Source: Papaver somniferum
Taxonomy: Eukaryota > Streptophyta > Magnoliopsida > Ranunculales > Papaveraceae
Direction: 5' to 3'
Assembly: GCF_003573695.1 (NCBI RefSeq)
Contig: NC_039363.1
Span: forward strand, 126,277,302 to 126,341,301
DNA length: 64,000 nucleotides
Shown here: piece by piece, positions 34,775 through 46,707 of the stretch
Numbering within the stretch: position 1 is the first letter of the stretch
Layout of the letters: every line of letters starts with the position of its first letter
The notes under the pieces: model-generated
Database searches by the model: none
Told to the model about the DNA's origin: nothing
What the model saw: only the letters and a program-made list of their open reading frames with translations
Position numbers and translations under genes: made by a program

Positions 34775-37228
34775 TGCTAGAGCATAGCTCGGTTGAACCC
34801 ACCAAGCGTTGGTATGTCAAGTTAGGTTGTCATATTTTAGTGAATCAAAACTCAACTAAAGAGTCGCTTGATTATGTACTAGAGACAACTTCGTATAGGT
34901 TAGGATAGAAAGATTAGGATAATGAGACATACAAGTATTACTCGAAGACTTGAAGAATGTGAAGAAGTAATAAGTTACATCGACGACACATCATCCTTCC
35001 GCTTGAGGTTAGTAATATTTTGACTTGAACTGTTTCATTCTCAACGTATCTTTCAAGTCGTGTTATATTGAAAACATAATTGCGAAGTTGTGAATGATTA
35101 TACTCAAGTATACATAGTGTTAAGGAATTACAATACGAAGTATAATGCTTATCTTTTGAACTTCGTGTATAAGACATCGACATAATCGTATGAATGCTAT
35201 TGTGATTATGTGTATGGGTATGGGTGAAGATTTCATCATAGGAAACAATGTCTACATTCGTTTAAAGGAAGTACATTCATGAACTTGTTCTGTGAATCGA
35301 AAGGGAAATCGCTAGGCTTATTGGTATTGTTATTAATTGCATATCTTTGGATTACCAATATGTGTGAGTTAGTAGAACCGATCATAACTTGTTATGTATC
35401 TTGGTAAAAGTAGTCACAACGTCTGACTTATGTCTTGGTATGACTTTTATTAGTGTAACCGATCCTAAGTAATCACCTAAGATGGTATGATCGATATTTG
35501 TAATTGGTATGACCGATCCTAGTAATTGGTGTGACCGATCACAAAAGAATGTGTAATTGATCCTTGTAATTGATGTAACCGGTCCTGGTAATTGGTGTAA
35601 CCGATCCTGGTAACTGGTGTGACCGATCACAAGTAATACCATGAGAATATGGTAAACGGTCCTGGTAATTGATGTAACCAATTTGGTAACTGATGTAACC
35701 GGTCACAATAATCATATTAAGGTAGAACCGATCCTTGTGTTTGGGAGAACCCTAAACCAATGATTAGTGTGTTGATTTGATCAATCACATAGTTCTTGGA
35801 AATCAGATGAACCAATTTTAAACTTGTTTGGAAGTATGGTATAATCGGTTCCAAGATTGTAAATATGAAAGAGGATTTACAAAGAAATAAGATGTCGACA
35901 TACTTTGAACATGTTAGTAACTTTTATCTTTTATTGTTCAAAGATATTCCTTAATAACTCAAGGAGATCCCGGACCGAAATAAATTGAGAATCTTTTAAT
36001 TAAGGTTGTTAATTTTAATATGCTTTTAATTACCAGCAATTAAATTGCATATCTATGGATAATAAAAATTGGTAATGTGCATTTACTAATTGGAGATTTT
36101 CTAGTAGATTTCGGTTAATATTGGACAAAGCATTTCTAGGAATTATGAAAACCTAATTTGGAAATATATTGCATATCTTGAGAATATTTTCGGTTTTGGA
36201 AATTCCTTGGTGTCCAAACTTCCTTGGTCTATAAATACCCAAGTTTTCATTTAGAGCAAACTATCCTAAGAGCCCGCAAAACTACCTTGTTTTTTTGTTA
36301 CTGGTGGAGCTGTCTATTCGGAGAGGGTCGATTCTCCTTTAACCTTAGGTTTCTTCTAGAAACAAACTTCGTCTCATCGTTTGTGATTCCACAATAACTT
36401 GTTTCGCTGGTCGATTAAGTTTATTGTGAGGTGATTGATAATACTAGGTTGTTCTTCGGGAATATAAGTCCTGGTTATCAATTGGTTCCTGTTCACCTTG
36501 ATTTATAAAAATACGGAACAAAAACTCTTGGGTATTTCTGTGGGTGAAAGATTTATTCAATCCTATGGAATTTTCTGTGTGAGACAGATTTGTCTATCAA
36601 GTCTTCGAATTTTGGGTCGTAGCAACTCTTGGTTGTGGGTGAGATCAACTAAGGGAATCAAGTGCGTAGTATCCTGCTGGGATCAGAGACGTAAGGAGCG
36701 CAACTGTACCTTGAATCAGTGTGAGATTGATTAGGGTTCAACTACAGTCCAGTCCGAAGTTAATTGGTAGTAGGCTAGTGTCTGTAGCGGCTTAATACAG
36801 TGTGGTGTTCAATCTGGACTAGGTCCCGGGGTTTTTCCTGCATTTGCGGTTTCCTCGTTAACAAAATTTTGGTGTCTGTGTTATTTCTTTTCCGCGTTAT
36901 ATTTTGTTATATAATTGAAATATCACAGGTTGTTTGTTAAGATCAATCAATTAGAATATCCAACCTTGGTTGTTTATTTACATTTATTGACACTTGAACA
37001 TTGGTCTTTCGTACCGTTCAAATTACTCTCCTTATTTAATCGGACTCGCAGATTTCTATTTGCTGATTGCGGATTGAATTAAGAGTTAGAGATATTAAAC
37101 TCTTTGATATACTTTATTCAAGATTGAGTTTGACTGTCTAGTTGATTCTTTAGAAAGTGTATTGGAGTAAGTCCTCTCAGATTGCCAAACGAATTGTTGG
37201 GTGTGTTTGTCAGACCCTCGCATTTTCA
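34775..37228 (+). mobile_element. LTR-A shared by two elements (PPT left, PBS right)
   Basis: 2454 bp, from TGCTAGAGCATAGCTCGG to ...CCTCGCATTTTCA. TATAAATA at 36230-36237 marks the promoter. The U3 carries a short-repeat array (35450-35735). From GTCGATTCTCCTTTAACC onward it matches the 3' part of the LTR at 46708-49049, but upstream of that the two are unrelated. It has a polypurine tract directly before it and a tRNA-Met primer site two bases after it, so it serves as 3' LTR of the left element and 5' LTR of the right one. Confidence 0.85.
35450..35735. repeat. ~22-bp short-repeat cluster in LTR U3
   Basis: Roughly ten irregular copies of GGTAATTGGTGTAACCGATC and variants (GACCGATCACAA, GTAACCGGTCCTGG). 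It lies ~500-780 bp upstream of the TATA box, the position occupied by other, unrelated short repeats in the sister LTRs. Probable enhancer-type repeats (inference). Confidence 0.8.
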
Positions 37229-37230
37229 AT

Positions 37231-37242
37231 TGGTATCAGAGC
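37231..37242 (+). promoter_or_regulatory. Primer-binding site, initiator tRNA-Met
   Basis: TGGTATCAGAGC, two bases after the LTR end at 37228. Complementary to the 3' end of plant initiator tRNA-Met. Confidence 0.9.
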
Positions 37243-37915
37243 AGGAAAACACATTAAAGACCTAATAAGTCCGTGTTTGTAGCAATTTGATATGGATATA
37301 AGTGTTATCTCAATAAATGCACCACCAGATCCAGGGATTCCAGAAATTGCTTCCATGTCTGATTTAATTAAATTTATAGAAGAAATTTTGTCCAAACCTC
37401 CACCAGGTCTAAAATCCCTTGAAGTTTTTTCAGGAATTGAAAAGAAACTTGAAAGCTTATCTTCTGATGTTGAGTCATATCTCCACAAAGAACAAGATTC
37501 TCTTGACAAGCTAAATCAAGTTATGATGAATAATATTTATGTTGACGTTGGTATTGATTTGCTAATCAGTGAGTGCTGAAAAAACGGGGGTCTAACAACA
37601 ACACCCAATATTTCGCTTAGCAATCTGTATGGACTAACTCCGAAATACTTTCTTGAGAATCAACTAGACAGTCAGACTCAATCTAGGTAAAAGTATCTCA
37701 AGGAGTTAATATCTCTCTCTTGTTTTGATTTACTCGAGCTAATAGAAATCAGCGAGTCTTCAATCAAACACAAGGAATAACTTGGATGGTACAAAGACCA
37801 ATATCCAAGGATCAATCAACGAAAAATCAACAACCTAAGGTTGGATATTCTAATTGATGATCTACAACGCACAACCTGTATTATTTCAATTATAAAGATA
37901 AAACAATATAATGCG

Positions 37916-40484
37916 TGTTTATGGGTAAAAACTGATTCTGCTGTTTTTGGTAAACTTGGGTGTGTTGATGAGAAACGAATTCAAACCCTAAACAATGCAC
38001 TGCACGGGAGTACTTTTAGATTCGAGAGATCAATCTGTATGACTATGTCCTAAACCAATAAATGGTCGTTCCAGATTCAATTCGGTCACAAGGTGAAGGA
38101 GAAGGGTTGATCTTAGGGAGGGAAGCGAAGAAGGTGTTTGAGATTATGAAGGTGTTGGCTGTTTATGACTTGTATCAGAATGTCGAACTGGCTTGCATAA
38201 TGTAAGCTATCGGTTCTGGGTGTTTTTCTGGATACTGTGTTGACAACACTTGTGTTGTTCGTTGTATTAAAATAGGTTGAAGAACCTATTTATACAAGTC
38301 ATTTGAGCGTAATCCTCATCTCGTAGGAAGTGGAGGAAGTTGAGTGATGGAGTAGTGGGGTCGTGTAGGTGATTGTCACACGATCACGCCTTTTCCCACT
38401 TCCCTCATCATCGTTAACCGTCCATGCCTCTTGACACGTTCTCGTAATGGGCGCGTTGCACGCCGCACGCTGTAAACTGCCAGACCAATACCCCAGTAAG
38501 TATCCCCCCGTTTGATGTCTCGAATGAGTGGGTCGAATCGTGGGACCCGCCACAGGAAATAGCATATGGTGCTATTAGGTTAAATAACTAAGTTTTTTAT
38601 TGAATTGATATTCATGAAATATCGTGCGTGTTTGATGCATGTAATGCATCGTTTTTAAGCAAACACCTCAAAGCAATCGATATGCATGAAGCATCGCTGT
38701 TTTAAAGCTTGATTGAATAAGTCGCGGATCAAGCGTCTTAAAATAGCAACACTTCCAACCATCTTCGAGTGATCGTTTGGAGGCCGCATGGGTGGGCCAC
38801 CCTCTGGTCGATCATTCCCTGTGGCAGAGTGGTGGACGGTCATCATTGAGGCGCTTCATTGATCGCTTAATTTTTAATCTAAACCGTCCTACCAAGCTGG
38901 CAAAGTTGGACGAACGAGATGATTTACGGCACATATTTGTTGTCGTTGATGGAATTCAGGGTTTTTAAAAGGTGCGCAAACATCCCTCTTTGGCTTGGTC
39001 AAATCCAAGCAGGGGCGCTATTTTTGAGTGAGCCAGTTGGGTGTCCTTGAAGATGGCTCACTGACGTGCATGCCTGCCCCTCTCGGTCCCAAAAATATTC
39101 TACCTTGGCCACTTAATTTGACCGGTAAAGATGAGTGGTCGTAATCGATTTGCGACAGAAACATATTGCCGCAAAGAGGTTTAAAGGCTTGGGTCGCGTG
39201 TTTCGAGGCGTCGAGCCCTAGTCTGCATAGGCCGGATGGTCACACACAAAGGTGGGCCCACGGTGAACACGTTGACATCCTTGGGACCTCTTGAGTCTAT
39301 ATCTATACCGTCCGTTTAGGCTGGTGAAGATGGATGGTCACGATCGATTTACGACAGATGTGCATTGCCGCAAACCTTAATTATGGTTTTGAATCAGTCA
39401 CGCATACGTGACTTTGGCCAAGCGGTCTGGCACGCCGTGATCTTCCTTTCGGGAGATCGATCACGTGGGGCCCATGTTGGGCTGACGGTGAATGCATGTG
39501 CACCTTCCTAATGGTCCTAAATGCAATCTAAGCCATCCAAATGGACTGTCTAAGTTGGATGGTTGTGATCAGTTTAAGACACTAGTGGAATTCCACGACC
39601 CTTGAAAGCATCACGCTCGCCATGTTTTGAGTAAACGTTCATTGCTCCATGAACATGCCGTGAGCAAATTGATCGGGTAAGGGTAGAGTGGGCCAGCCAA
39701 GGTGTGCGTTAGCGCCTCCCCAATCATTCATGGGATGATCTAATCCGTCCAACCAGGCTGGCGAAGTTGGACGGTCGTGATCTTTTTAAGACTGCCCTGA
39801 ACAACCTATGTTCGATCGAATCTCTACAAAGAAGCACGGGCACCCAATTTAGGGTTGGCGTTTGACGGTGCTAGGAGATGTTCGTGTGATGTCCGACTGG
39901 CTAGGGCATAAGTGGGCCCGCCGGTGGTCATCACGACAATCGTTTATTCTTGCCAGGGTTTGGTTAGGCTTGTTAAATTGTGCGGGCAACTTGTGTGGCC
40001 GCGATATTTTCTGAGACTGACATGGATAGTCTAGATTTCCCTTAAGGAAATTAAGCATGCTAAATCGGGCTAACCAAAGTGCGTCGATGCGAGACTCTCT
40101 TTGTTAGAGAGTGATGTAGCCTATTTGGGTATTTCATGCGTATCTCAATATTGGCACTTCGGGAGATTCATGCTACTCTGCTGAGAGTGAACACTTAATC
40201 GTCATTTCATGTCAATGTTGAGAGTTCGGCAGAGAACATAGCATGGAGAATACTATGTGAATCATGCATTAATTGATAATGATAATAAAATTCACAGAAT
40301 ATTTGGGATTGATGTTGCACGCATCATTCTGGGTGAATCTTGTGTATTTATTGAATTGCTTCTAATAAATAAAATGAAGAGGTTTTCTGCACTCATCACT
40401 TATCAAACGGCTTTACCCTTTGTAGGATGTCAGCGCATTAAATTTTTTTTTATAATTTTAGCCATGAACTAAAATCCACCATCA
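37916..40484 (-). mobile_element. Solo LTR-B nested in the inverted family-A element
   Basis: Matches LTR-B (21031-23847) in inverse orientation, including the promoter (TATAAATAG complement at 38285-38293) and the repeat landmarks. The flanks are ATAATGCG at 37908-37915 and ATAATGCG at 40485-40492. The uninterrupted version of the site is visible in the sister LTR near 41425-41432. No internal region is attached, so it is a solo LTR formed by recombination. Eight matching bases is longer than the usual 4-6; three may be coincidental. Confidence 0.85.
38870..40010. repeat. Diverged ~200-240-bp repeats inside solo LTR-B
   Basis: AAGTTGGACGGTCGTGATC-like segments recur near 38900, 39130, 39325, 39555 and 39760, usually preceded by CCGTCCnnnnAGGCTGG. 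They are the inverted, diverged counterpart of the 21480-23130 array (reverse complement of ATCTnAGCCGTCCAAGGTCACC). Confidence 0.65.
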
Positions 40485-40660
40485 ATAATGCGGAAATAGA
40501 AATAACATAGACACCAGAATTTTGTTAACGAGGAAACCGCAGATGCAGAAAACCCCCGGGACCTAGTCCAGATTGAACACACAAGCCGCTACAGACATTA
40601 GCCTACTCCAAACTAACTTCGGACTGGACTGTAGTTGAACACCAATCAGTCTCCCACTGA

Positions 40661-41080
40661 AAGTCTCGAGAATAGCTTGTGCATCATTAGAAAATGATTT
40701 GACAGGCACAAAACTCTTGTCAGAACAATTCAAATTCTCTATGGAATTAAGCTTTTTTAAGAATTTCAAAACACTTTCAAACGCTCTGAACAGCTCCTTG
40801 TCAATGGAACCTTTATTGTAGTATTCCTCAAAGATATTAAGAGTAAGTCTTGTGAGAGTCCATACCCTTGAGAGTTGACCATGGACTTTCTGATATGCTA
40901 GATGGTATAGATTATCATGTGCACCCATAGGAATGAGGTGTGATAATCTCCGAACAATCTTAAATGAACTCTGGTGTGCGCTACAGATGCCACAAGCAAC
41001 CCTCCCAAAAATATTTACCATAGGAATAAACTTTTGAGGATCGAACAAACACAAACTTATAAGGTTTGAGGTGTTTGCCT
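40661..41080 (-). CDS. Short internal ORF of the inverted family-A element, unknown
   Basis: The frame stays open from the PBS side (about 41080) into the truncated LTR (stop at 40563). Only the part from about 41080 to 40661 is element-specific. It encodes FDPQKFIPMVNIFGRVACGI, then VHGQLSRVWTLTRLTLNIF and a Ser/Asn-rich tail, with no recognisable domain. It is unlike the ORF that follows the PBS at 37231, so family-A copies carry different 5' internal sequences. Its C-terminus is fused to LTR sequence by the deletion, so it is a remnant. Confidence 0.35.
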
Positions 41081-41094
41081 GCTCTGATACCAAT

Positions 41095-43549
41095 TGAGAA
41101 AACGGGGTTCTAACAACACCACCCAATATTTTGCTTAGCAATCTGTATGGACTAACTCCGAAATAGTTTCTATAGAATCAACTAGACAGTCAGGCTCAAT
41201 CTAGGTAAAAGTATCTCAAGGAGTTAATATCTCTCTCTTGTTTTGATTTACTCGAGCTAATAGAAATCAGCGAGTCTTCAATCAAACACCAGGAATAACT
41301 TAGATGGTACCAAAGACCAATATCCAAGGATCAATCAATGAAAAATCAACAACCTAAGGTTGGATATTCTAATTGATGATCTACAACGCACAACATGTAT
41401 TATTTCAATTATAAAGATAAAACAATATAATGCGGAAATAGAAATAACACAGACACCAGAAGTTTGGTAACGAGGAAACGGTAAATGCAGAAAAACCACG
41501 GGACCTAGTCTAGCTTGAACACACACTGTATTAAGCCGCTACAGACATTAGCCTACTCCAAGCTAACTTCGGACTGGACTGTAGTTGACCCCAATCAGTC
41601 TCCCGCTGATCTAAGGTACAATTGTACACCCTACGCCTCTGATCCAGCAGGATACTGTGCACTTGATTCCCTTAGCAGATCTCACCCACAACTAAGAGTT
41701 TCTACGACTCAAAGTCGAAGACTTAACAATAAAAAAATCTGTCTCACACATACAAGTCTATCAAAGGATCAATCTGTCTCCCACAGATAAACCCTAAAAG
41801 GTTTTGTTCCGTCTTTTGATAATAATCAAGGTGAACAGGAACCAATTGATATTCCGGTCTTATATTCCTGAAGAACATCCTAGATTTATCAATCACCTCA
41901 CAACAATCTTAATCGTATGGTAGCGAAACAAGATATTGCGGAATCACAAACAATGAGACGAAGATGTTTGTGATTACTTTTTATATCTTGCCTATCAGAG
42001 ATATCAATCTCAAGCCAATCAATCTGATTGTACTCGTACGATAGAAGATGGAAGATCAGATCATACAACTACGATAAAAGTATATCGGTCAGGCTTCACA
42101 ATCCCAATGAAGTCTTTAAGTCGTTAACCTGGTTTTAGAAGAAGAAAACCAAAGGTTAAAGGAGAACCGACTCTAGTATGCAAACTAGTATTACATGTGA
42201 AGTGTGGGGATTAGTTTTGTACAGATACTAGAGTTCCCCTTATATAGTCTTTCAAATCAGGATTTGCAATTAAGTTACCTTGGTAACAAAGCAATCAATA
42301 TCCACCGTTAGATGAAAACCTGATTTAGATTCAAGCTAATTTTTCTCAATCGTTAGATCGAAAACTTATCTTGTTACACACACTTGAAAATGCACGCTTC
42401 TAGGTTTGTTAACCATACCCAAACGTATGCACTTGTTGGTTCAACAATAGTTAACCAAAAGGTTATTCATATGAGCATTCCATATCAACCACGTTCTTCT
42501 TCACCATAACTAGTTCAAATGATTTCAAATGAACTAGTTAGAGAGTTGTTCAATTGCAAGGAAATCTCATGTACTACACAAGACACAATTTAAGCAAAGA
42601 TGATTTGATCCACTTAAATCGGTTCATGAACTTTTATAGCCACGGTTTGCAAACTGCATTCCTTAGTATTTTTAAGTTTAAGTTCAGAAATCATATTCAG
42701 ATATATAACCTTCTCAAGTTCGCGGACTTAAGTTATCGGGCAGAGTTTACAAACTCCAGCAGAAATTCTCGGGTATGAGAACTTCGTCGGTTCGCGGACT
42801 GGGTTCGCGGACTTAGCTTCACGCAAGTAGTTTGTCAACTCCAGCATAAATTCTTTGGTTTGAGAACTTCGGAAGTTTGCGGACTGAGTTCGCGGACTTG
42901 GCTCACGCCATTCTTCCTGTTCTCTTGATCAACAAAGTTCGCAAACTTTGGTTCAAGGAATAGGACTTATGCATAAATGTGTTTCTACAAAAATGCTTAT
43001 GTTCACCATTGGTTATGTAATGTAAACTCTCATTTCAATCATTGAAACATTCTTAGAGGACGTTATATAGTTGTTACACCATTTATCGTCAAAGCAATTT
43101 TCAAGATGATTGAAACATATCATGAATTTGGTCACATGGTAAAGATAAACTGGGTTAAAGCAAAAAGCTTACCAACTCATATTTCGATATATAGATAGGC
43201 GAGGTATACTCGGCTCGAAATACCAAATGTGTATAATCAAATTCTATATATATAGCATACGACTTCTTGTCTCAAATAGTAGGAGATAGAGTAGATAGAC
43301 TTTTGAGTGATAGATAAGTTCAAGTCTACACATACCTTTTTGTCTAGAAGTTCCACCGGTACCTTGAGTAGTTATTCTACTTGTATGATGAATTTCCATG
43401 AAGTCCTTGAGCTCAACTATACTTTTTATCCTAGTCCAAGACTTAGCTATAATAGACTAGAAACCAAGACTTATAGTTTTCATCACTAATATTGACAAAA
43501 ATGCTTGAGATAGCAATGCATGCGAGTTCGACCGAGCAATGCTCTAACA
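41095..43549 (-). mobile_element. 5' LTR of the inverted family-A element
   Basis: On the minus strand it runs TGTTAGAGCATTGCTCGGTC ... CCCCGTTTTCTCA. TATA box complement at 42240-42246. The U3 short repeats at 42720-42945 are built from GTTCGCGGACT/AGTCCGCGAAC variants and GAGTTTACAAACTCCAGC. U5 matches the LTRs at 34775 and 46708. Confidence 0.85.
42720..42945. repeat. TTCGCGGACTnnGTTCGCGGACT repeats in LTR U3
   Basis: Repeated GTTCGCGGACT, TTTGCGGACTGAGTTCGCGGACTT and TTTACAAACTCCAGCAnAAATTCT segments, two main copies ~105 bp apart. They lie ~480-700 bp upstream of the TATA box. Confidence 0.7.
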
Positions 43550-43989
43550 AGTGCAATACTCCTCCTATGTGTAAACCATTTAGTGGTAACAAACTAGATG
43601 TGTTACAAGAGGAGGTTAAATCTCAGACATCTGAGTATATCACCTCAAAGCATGAGTCAATTCATCGCTCAATCCCTGATACTTCGTATCAAGATAGTAG
43701 TATTATCTTCTTTCATAAAGAATCTAGGACGTCTCTTTTTATCAAAAGAGTTTCCCTTCACAGTAATATAAACTATCTGCAGACAATGTCTTTTATAAGT
43801 TGGAAAACAAGAAATCACAAACTCATCGTTTTTTGGGATCTCTTGATGTTTAGTGATAGTCTTATAAAGACAGTTCCTTGGGTGTCTCTCGCTACTAGAA
43901 AATGTGAAAGTTGTTGGAAAGAAACCCTCTCTTGGTGTCATGGTATGCAAAGTGATGCTCTTGTGAACTGCGGGAAAAAATATTGTTGA

Positions 43990-44397
43990 GCCTTGCTCCG
44001 AACATCCTTGATAATTCACAAAACAAACGAGCCCTTGCTTCACACGTGCAGTCCACAAACTCTGAACTCTTATTTTGTTCCAGTTCGAACATATCCGGTT
44101 CGAGTTCCACTGTTTGTCACATTAAAAGAGAAATTTTTTCTCTTCGTTCTCTTCACCTTCTCTTGTTACAGTTCGAGTACAATTGAGAAATCCATCTGTT
44201 CATGTACCTATTTTTCTCATCCTTCTCTTTTCATAACCAATCTTTGATTGGTTTGTACCGTTAGAACCAAAAGAATATTTTGCATGTTGGGTCAAGAACA
44301 ATTCTTACATTGCTCACCGGTTTTGAACTCCACCATCATCAACAGTTCATGAACCAAGTAAGTTGTTCATCTTCTCTGTTGTGTTTTTGTTCAAAAA
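43990..44397. other. Inter-ORF region of the family-A element
   Basis: About 400 bp with no supported coding sequence. It contains CAGTTCGAACATATCCGGTTCGAG-like repeats of GTTCGA and a pyrimidine-rich tail before the ATG at 44398. Confidence 0.4.
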
Positions 44398-45304
44398 ATG
44401 GCTTCTAGGAAAAGGTTAAGTCGTGGTGAAATCTCAAGTTCTCAACCCAATCAAAACTTAGATAGTGATAATGAGTTTGAAGATGATGAAATTGATTTAG
44501 ACGTTTTAGAGCCTTTTTATGACCTTTCTCTTCAAATTAGTTTTACTAGTCTTCTCGCTAGGAATAAATATGTCAAGTTTCTTAAAGGGAAGTTTGTTAT
44601 AGAAAGGGTGTACGATCGTACTGTTAGCGAACCTGAGTTTTACCAGTTTATGAACCAACATGAGTGGGGCTATATTCATGATGGTCTTGGGTCTTCTTAT
44701 CCTGAGATGACTTGCCATTTTTATGCTAACCTACATGCTGCCAACAAAGTCAGTTGTTGCTTTAAGACAATGGTTGGAGAGATAACATTTTAGGTAAATC
44801 GTGAAGTGATTGCATATTTGTTTAACTTATCACTTGATCGCTCATTTGTAATTCCTCAACCTGAGAATCACAGACCAACTCAGGGTCAGCTATCCGAATT
44901 GCTTCTAAATAGAAGCGAATCGTGGTTTGGAGGAAAGTTGTCGGTTGACAACATTAGCTTCATTTCAAGGTCTTCAGTAAATTGGCTGCTGCAAATCTGT
45001 TCCTAGCACACTCGATAAGAATCTATGGAGCAGAACCCTTGCGGAGATGGTTTGCTATCTTATCTCGGGTGAAGAGATTGACTTCTGTGGTCTGATTATT
45101 CGTCAGATGATTCATATGGTTTCGCAGAAAAAGAATCCCGGGTTCCCATATCTTATCAGTAAAATCTGTAGTCAATTTAAGGTTAAACCTATTGGCACTT
45201 GCACTGGTTATGCTTCTTCCCTATCTCAGACAGACATCAACAAGATGAAGAAGCCAGTCACTTCTGAAGACAATCTTCTTAATGAAAGAATCGAGTGCCT
45301 ATAG
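44398..45304 (+). pseudogene. Retrotransposon ORF with 'putative plant transposon protein'-like domain, broken
   Basis: ATG at 44398 opens an acidic N-terminus (SDNEFEDDEIDLDVLEPFYD) and then a segment like the plant transposon protein domain (PF20167 style): FVIERVYDRTVSEPEFYQFM, HEWGYIHDGLG, MTCHFYANLHAANK. An in-frame TAG at 44791-44793 interrupts it. The same frame resumes with NREVIAYLFNLSL and runs to 45006. The remainder continues in another frame from 45047 (CYLISGEEIDFCGLIIRQMI, PGFPYLISKICSQFKVKP), typical of the domain's C-terminal part. The family is known from retrotransposons next to gag; its role is unclear. Two lesions make this copy non-functional. Confidence 0.6.
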
Positions 45305-46707
45305 GAACAACTGAGCTACGTGTTGGGGTTTCACCCTGAATTGATTGAACATGTGTGTAATATTTCTTAGAAATATAATCGCAATCGAGCTTAGTTCCTT
45401 CTTTTTCTGTTGTTAAACTTCTTTTGTTAAGTGATACTCTAAAGGGTTGTAATAACTTTTTATTTAGCTTTGAATGTTTGTTGCTATAAGTATTACATCC
45501 ATGAAAAGTTTTAATACTTGTTCAAAATTTATCTCTATTATGTCGGTACGAATGTATTGATAGGAGATAGAATGAACTTTGACATTACAAAAGTTAAAGC
45601 CTTTTATATTATTGTTTTGTTGGAAGAAAGGATAAAACTTTTGTGTACAAGGATTAAGCCTATTGTATGTCATTGTACAAACAGTGACGGAAAGTAGGAT
45701 GAATCCTTGTCTATTCCGCAGTATTTGGTCGATCTCCGATCCACATTTTTTTATGCATATAATGTGTTTCTACGTAAGGTTCCTTATGTTTGAGCATGAC
45801 CAACTAAATTGATCATTCTCTTTTGGTTATTTTAGTTTTTGCTCCGTAAGTTCTCTTATGTCGAGCATGACTAATTGAATTGATCACTTTTGTGGTTAAT
45901 TTGGTTGTATATTCTAATTGAATTAATTATGAGCTCTCTTGTCGTTAATTTAATTGTGCATTTCGATTGGATTAATTATGAATTCTTTTGTGGATAATTC
46001 AATTGAATACTTTGGATTCAAATTCATGTTTTCATGTGATTTTATTTTGTCTAAAGAAACCCTTCTTTTCTTGTGAACGTAAGTTCGTCTTTGTTGTTCC
46101 TTCGGGGATGACATTTTATGGGGGAGAGTTCATATTGAACTTGTGCTTAATTACCAAATATTTGTAGGGAGTGCGGCTGTGGAACATTAGGGGTTATCTT
46201 ATATCTTTATTAACTCCTTGACGAATGCATTTATCTTCGGCTTTATGATTGCATCTAAATAAGTTGGTATGGTATTCTCCTTTAGTCATGAAGTATCTCC
46301 GTGGAAATTTCATGAGGATCCCACTAGTTTTCGTACCTTTTCCAATTTATATTGACAAAAAGGGGGAGAATTAATGTGTATTGTGATACTACAAATACAT
46401 ATTGTTTACAGATCATTATGTAAGGGGGAGTGGTTTTCGTGTTGAGATAAAGTATTGACTAAGGAGGAGTGATGAATATCACCATAGTATTGTTGTCAAA
46501 GTTGTGATACAATTGGACTTTGATGCTGTGTAATAATACTATGACACTGTATAACAATGATTGAGAGCATTTTGTTTTCTCATTGTTATAGCTACGGATC
46601 TTCAAAAACTATGATGCTGAACTTACAACCTTTAGGATCATGGAGTACTTGGAAGTGACGAAGATTTCGAGTCATGTTGAAGACGCTAAGGAGACCAAGC
46701 ATGTGGA
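45305..46707 (+). other. 3' internal, non-coding region of the family-A element
   Basis: No polymerase was found, so this element is non-autonomous or deleted. Landmarks GGGGATGACATTTTATGGGG (46102-46121) and TTGACAAAAAGGGGGAGAAT at about 46352 parallel 33457 and 34383. The polypurine tract and first ~115 bp of the following LTR appear deleted. Confidence 0.5.

Larger units (their letters stand above)
37577..43549 (-). mobile_element. Family-A LTR element inserted on the minus strand, TSD AGTGC
   Basis: AGTGC lies at 37572-37576 and again at 43550-43554. Read on the minus strand: 5' LTR 43549-41095 (2455 bp), primer site TGGTATCAGAGC at 41092-41081, ~420 bp internal DNA, then a 3' LTR that lacks its U3 (40660 to 40485 and 37915 to 37577), interrupted by solo LTR-B. 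The internal region lost most of its length and the start of the 3' LTR. Preserved target duplication shows the outer ends are original. Confidence 0.88.
37292..43989 (+). pseudogene. First ORF of the family-A element, split by a nested insertion
   Basis: The frame opens ~50 bp after the PBS at ATGGATATAAGTG. It encodes a 95-residue helical, Pro-rich N-terminal part (SKPPPGLKSLEVFSGIEKK, LSSDVESYLHKEQDSLDKLN), interrupted at 37576. After the insertion 37577-43549 and its 5-bp duplication it resumes in the same frame at 43555 and stays open to 43989. The second part contains PPMCKPFSGNKLDVLQEEV and later WVSLATRKCESCWKETLSWC, a Cys-containing stretch. No zinc knuckle of CCHC type, protease or polymerase motif. 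Position after the PBS suggests a gag-like role, but the family is unknown to me. The 3' half may contain frame errors. Confidence 0.55.

Noticed and set aside
37231..37242. tRNA-Met gene from the TGGTATCAGAGC match
   Set aside because: Only the 3'-end complement is present, directly after an LTR; it is a primer-binding site, not a tRNA gene.
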